In this document: positions 31,835-34,107 of the stretch, in pieces
Position numbering within the stretch: position 1 is the stretch's first letter
Layout: each line of letters starts with the position of its first letter
Source: JAYOEY01 sp038120295
GTDB taxonomy: Bacteria > Pseudomonadota > Alphaproteobacteria > MPNO01 > UBA2964
Reading direction: 5' to 3'
NCBI GenBank assembly: GCA_038120295.1
Contig: JAYOLL010000031.1
Coordinates: forward strand, 1 to 34,107
Length of the DNA stretch: 34,107 nt
Notes under the pieces: generated by a model
Told to the model about the DNA's origin: nothing
The model's database searches: none
The model's input: the letters and a program-made list of their open reading frames with translations, nothing else
Position numbers and translations under genes: made by a program

Positions 31835-32989
31835 ATGAAAATCGCCATTCCAAAGGAACGACGACCCGATGAAGCGCGGGTCGCGGCGTCGCCGGAAACC
31901 GTCAAAAAATACGTTTCTCTCGGGTTCGGGGTTTGCGTCGAGGCAGGCGCGGGCGACGGGTCTTCCATTACTGATGCGGCTTTTGCGGATGCCGGTGCGA
32001 CGGTCGGTTCGGATACTGCAGCAACGCTGGACGGCGCCGATATCGTCCTGTGCGTGCAGCGTCCTGAAGACGGCGCGCTCGGTGCGATGAAACAGGGCGC
32101 GATGCTGATCGGCAACCTTGCCGCGCTGTCCAGCGCCGACGACATGAAGCGTTGCGCCGATTGCGGCATCACGGCTTTTGCGCTTGAACTGCTGCCGCGT
32201 ATTAGCCGGGCGCAGTCGATGGATATCCTGTCGTCGCAGTCTAACCTGGCCGGCTACAAGGCGGTTCTGGATGCTGCGAATGTGTTCACCAGCGCCTTTC
32301 CGATGATGATGACCGCCGCGGGCACGATCCGGCCGGCGCGTCTGCTGGTGCTCGGCGCCGGCGTTGCCGGGCTGCAGGCGATCGCCACGGCCCGGCGTCT
32401 GGGTGCCGTGGTGTCGGCATACGATGTCCGGCCCGCGGTGAAGGAACAGGTCGAAAGTCTCGGCGCAAAATTCGTCGAGGTGGATCCGGAAGCGACCCGG
32501 GAAGCGGAGACAGCCGGCGGCTACGCAAAGGAAATGTCGGAGGAGTATAAGGCCAAACAGGCCCAGGTGCTGGCCGATTCGGTCGCGAAGAACGATGTTG
32601 TGATCTGCACCGCGCTGATCCCGGGGCGCCCCGCCCCGGTACTGGTTACCGAGGAAATGGTCCGGACGATGCAGACCGGATCGGTAATCGTCGATCTGGC
32701 GGTGGAGCAGGGGGGCAACTGTCCGCTCAGCGAGGTCGGCGAGGTGGTGGAGAAGCACGGCGTGAAGATCGTCGGCTACGCCAACGTGCCGAGCCGCGTG
32801 GCGACCGATGCAACAGCAATGTACGCGAAGAACCTGCTGAATTTCGTGACGCCGATGGTGGACGCGGAAAAGGGCGGGCTCGCCATCGACTGGGAAGATG
32901 AGATTATCGCGGGGTGCCTTGTGACCCGCGATGGGAAAATCGTCCATCCCATGCTGAACGAACAGCCGAAGACCGAAGAGGCAAGCTGA
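31835..32989 (+). CDS. pntAA: NAD(P) transhydrogenase subunit alpha part 1 (PntAA, NAD-binding)
   Basis: Soluble NAD(H)-binding domain I of the proton-translocating transhydrogenase, 384 residues. It begins MKIAIPKERRPDEARVAASP, has RAQSMDILSSQSNLAGYKAV, and the Rossmann motif VLGAGVAGLQAIATARRLGA (172-191) with YDVRPAVKEQVESLGA. It ends GKIVHPMLNEQ. No clear ribosome site precedes the ATG at 31835, which is odd for a first gene. pntAB starts one base after the stop. Confidence 0.96.
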   Translation: MKIAIPKERRPDEARVAASPETVKKYVSLGFGVCVEAGAGDGSSITDAAFADAGATVGSDTAATLDGADIVLCVQRPEDGALGAMKQGAMLIGNLAALSSADDMKRCADCGITAFALELLPRISRAQSMDILSSQSNLAGYKAVLDAANVFTSAFPMMMTAAGTIRPARLLVLGAGVAGLQAIATARRLGAVVSAYDVRPAVKEQVESLGAKFVEVDPEATREAETAGGYAKEMSEEYKAKQAQVLADSVAKNDVVICTALIPGRPAPVLVTEEMVRTMQTGSVIVDLAVEQGGNCPLSEVGEVVEKHGVKIVGYANVPSRVATDATAMYAKNLLNFVTPMVDAEKGGLAIDWEDEIIAGCLVTRDGKIVHPMLNEQPKTEEAS

Positions 32990-32990
32990 C

Positions 32991-33326
32991 ATGGACCCCG
33001 CGAAACTCGGAAACGCGATCGAGGCGGCTGGCGCATCCGCCGCCGGCGAGTCTCTGGTAGCTCTGTTTACGGTCTTCGTACTCGCTGTTTTTGTGGGCTA
33101 CTACGTCGTGTGGAACGTAACGGCGGCGCTCCATTCACCGCTGATGAGCGTCACCAACGCGATTTCCTCGGTCATTATCGTTGGCGCGCTGATCGCGGCG
33201 GGGCCGACGGACATCAATTTCTCCAAGGTTATGGGTTTTATCGCGGTGGTGCTGGCTTCCATCAATATCTTCGGCGGGTTCATCGTCTCGCAGCGCATGC
33301 TGCAGATGTTCCGCAAGAAGGGCTAG
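32991..33326 (+). CDS. pntAB: NAD(P) transhydrogenase subunit alpha part 2 (PntAB, membrane)
   Basis: 111-residue membrane segment of the transhydrogenase (domain II, first part). Three to four hydrophobic helices are seen, including LVALFTVFVLAVFVGYYVVW and SSVIIVGALIAAG, then IAVVLASINIFGGFIVSQRML. The family motif HSPLMSVTNAIS follows the first helix. The stand-alone subunit is typical of alphaproteobacteria; E. coli fuses it to PntA. Confidence 0.95.
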   Translation: MDPAKLGNAIEAAGASAAGESLVALFTVFVLAVFVGYYVVWNVTAALHSPLMSVTNAISSVIIVGALIAAGPTDINFSKVMGFIAVVLASINIFGGFIVSQRMLQMFRKKG

Positions 33327-33336
33327 GGAGGCGGCA

Positions 33337-34107
33337 TTGTCTGACGAACTTACCGGTCTCGCCTACCTGATCGCGGCGATCTGTTTCATTCTCGCTCTCC
33401 GCGGGCTGTCCTCGCCGACCACCGCCCGGCAGGGCAACGCCATCGGCATTACCGGCATGGTGATCGCCATCGGCACCACGCTGGCCAGCCCCGAAGTTCT
33501 GGATTACGGCTGGATCGCCGGCGGCATCCTGATCGGCGGCGCCATCGGCACCGTGATCGCCCTCAAGATCCAGATGACGGCGCTGCCGCAGCTCGTCGCT
33601 GCCTTCCATTCGCTGGTCGGACTGGCCGCGGTTTTCGTCGCCACCGCCGCTCTTTACGCGCCGGGGGCCTACGGTCTGGGCAGCGTCGGCTCGATCGCGA
33701 CGGCCAGCCTGGTCGAAATGTCGCTCGGCACCGCCATCGGCGCCATCACCTTTACCGGGTCCATCATCGCCTTTGCCAAGCTGCAGGGGCTGGTGTCCGG
33801 CGCGCCGCTGGTTTTCACCGGTCAGCATCCGCTCAACACGCTACTCGGGATCGGCGCTGTCGCGCTGGTGATCTGGTTCTCAACCACGGAATCCTACACC
33901 GCATACTGGGCCATCATCGTCCTGTCGCTGGCGCTCGGGTTCCTGCTGATCCTTCCCATCGGCGGCGCCGACATGCCGGTTGTCGTGTCGATGCTGAATT
34001 CCTATTCCGGCTGGGCGGCCTGCGGCATCGGGTTCACGCTCGGCAACATGCTGCTGATCATCACCGGCGCGCTGGTCGGCTCCTCCGGCGCGATCCTCAG
34101 CTACATC
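33337..34107 (+). CDS. pntB: NAD(P) transhydrogenase subunit beta (PntB), N-terminal membrane part, cut by window edge
   Basis: 257 codons of the beta subunit, which carries the remaining membrane helices of the proton channel; the NADP-binding domain III lies beyond the window. The start is TTG at 33337, supported by AGGGAGG six bases upstream and by SDELTGLAYLIAAICFIL matching the family. Helices with GNAIGITGMVIAIGTTLA, QLVAAFHSLVGLAAV and GADMPVVVSMLNSYSGWA are diagnostic. It lies 10 bases after pntAB. Confidence 0.95.
   Translation, partial: MSDELTGLAYLIAAICFILALRGLSSPTTARQGNAIGITGMVIAIGTTLASPEVLDYGWIAGGILIGGAIGTVIALKIQMTALPQLVAAFHSLVGLAAVFVATAALYAPGAYGLGSVGSIATASLVEMSLGTAIGAITFTGSIIAFAKLQGLVSGAPLVFTGQHPLNTLLGIGAVALVIWFSTTESYTAYWAIIVLSLALGFLLILPIGGADMPVVVSMLNSYSGWAACGIGFTLGNMLLIITGALVGSSGAILSYI

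Overview
The window reads as chromosomal DNA of an alphaproteobacterium, probably near Rhodospirillales. The signs are a Usg-family protein, a UPF0335/GapR homologue, a DUF1244 protein, a three-piece proton-translocating transhydrogenase (pntAA-pntAB-pntB), a HrcA/CIRCE-controlled groESL operon and a glcDEF operon. Base composition is uniformly GC-rich in the genes. I see no IS element, prophage, CRISPR array, tRNA or rRNA gene. No gene-free stretch exceeds about 300 bases; the longest, 1269-1546, holds the groESL promoter and operator.

Layout. 1-1400: the start of groEL and all of groES (minus), behind a TTGAAA/TAAATA promoter and a perfect CIRCE operator. 1547-1843: usg. 1898-6440: a small catabolic cluster with an ABM-like protein (minus), an ACMSD-type amidohydrolase and both subunits of a Rieske ring-hydroxylating oxygenase (plus), a REP-like palindrome pair, and an M20-type hydrolase (minus) whose metal site looks degenerate. 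6563-7770: an orphan methyltransferase-like protein and rpmJ (zinc-free L36) with its promoter and terminator. 7928-12540: glcDEF plus a TPR protein (glycolate oxidase). 12544-15624: a disrupted repeat-rich PEP-CTERM surface protein gene behind a strong sigma-54-type promoter. 15802-18535: glycerate 2-kinase and pyruvate kinase (minus). 18581-19871: small proteins, including DUF1244 and a GapR homologue. 19935-23019: acyl-CoA synthetase, BON lipoprotein and SDR operon (minus). 23109-26254: M3 oligopeptidase and an ABC1/UbiB-type kinase. 26399-26602: rpsU. 26666-30880: divergent biotin operons bioBA and bioFD. 30869-31660: an exported alpha/beta hydrolase. 31835-34107: pntAA, pntAB and the start of pntB.

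How genes fit together. GlcDEF oxidises glycolate to glyoxylate. The nearby glycerate kinase and pyruvate kinase would carry glyoxylate-derived glycerate towards pyruvate, although the intermediate steps are not in the window. BioF, BioA, BioD and BioB together make biotin from pimeloyl thioester; no bioC or bioH is present. The oxygenase has no reductase or ferredoxin here and must borrow electron carriers.

The strongest leads for a second look are three. The PEP-CTERM gene carries two indels (+1 and -79) that exactly restore frame within near-identical 597-bp repeats. A near-consensus -24/-12 promoter drives that gene. Three enzymes (M20-like, ACMSD-like, SDR) appear to lack family-defining catalytic or metal-binding residues. 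All assignments come from reading the sequence and from family knowledge; no database search was run.
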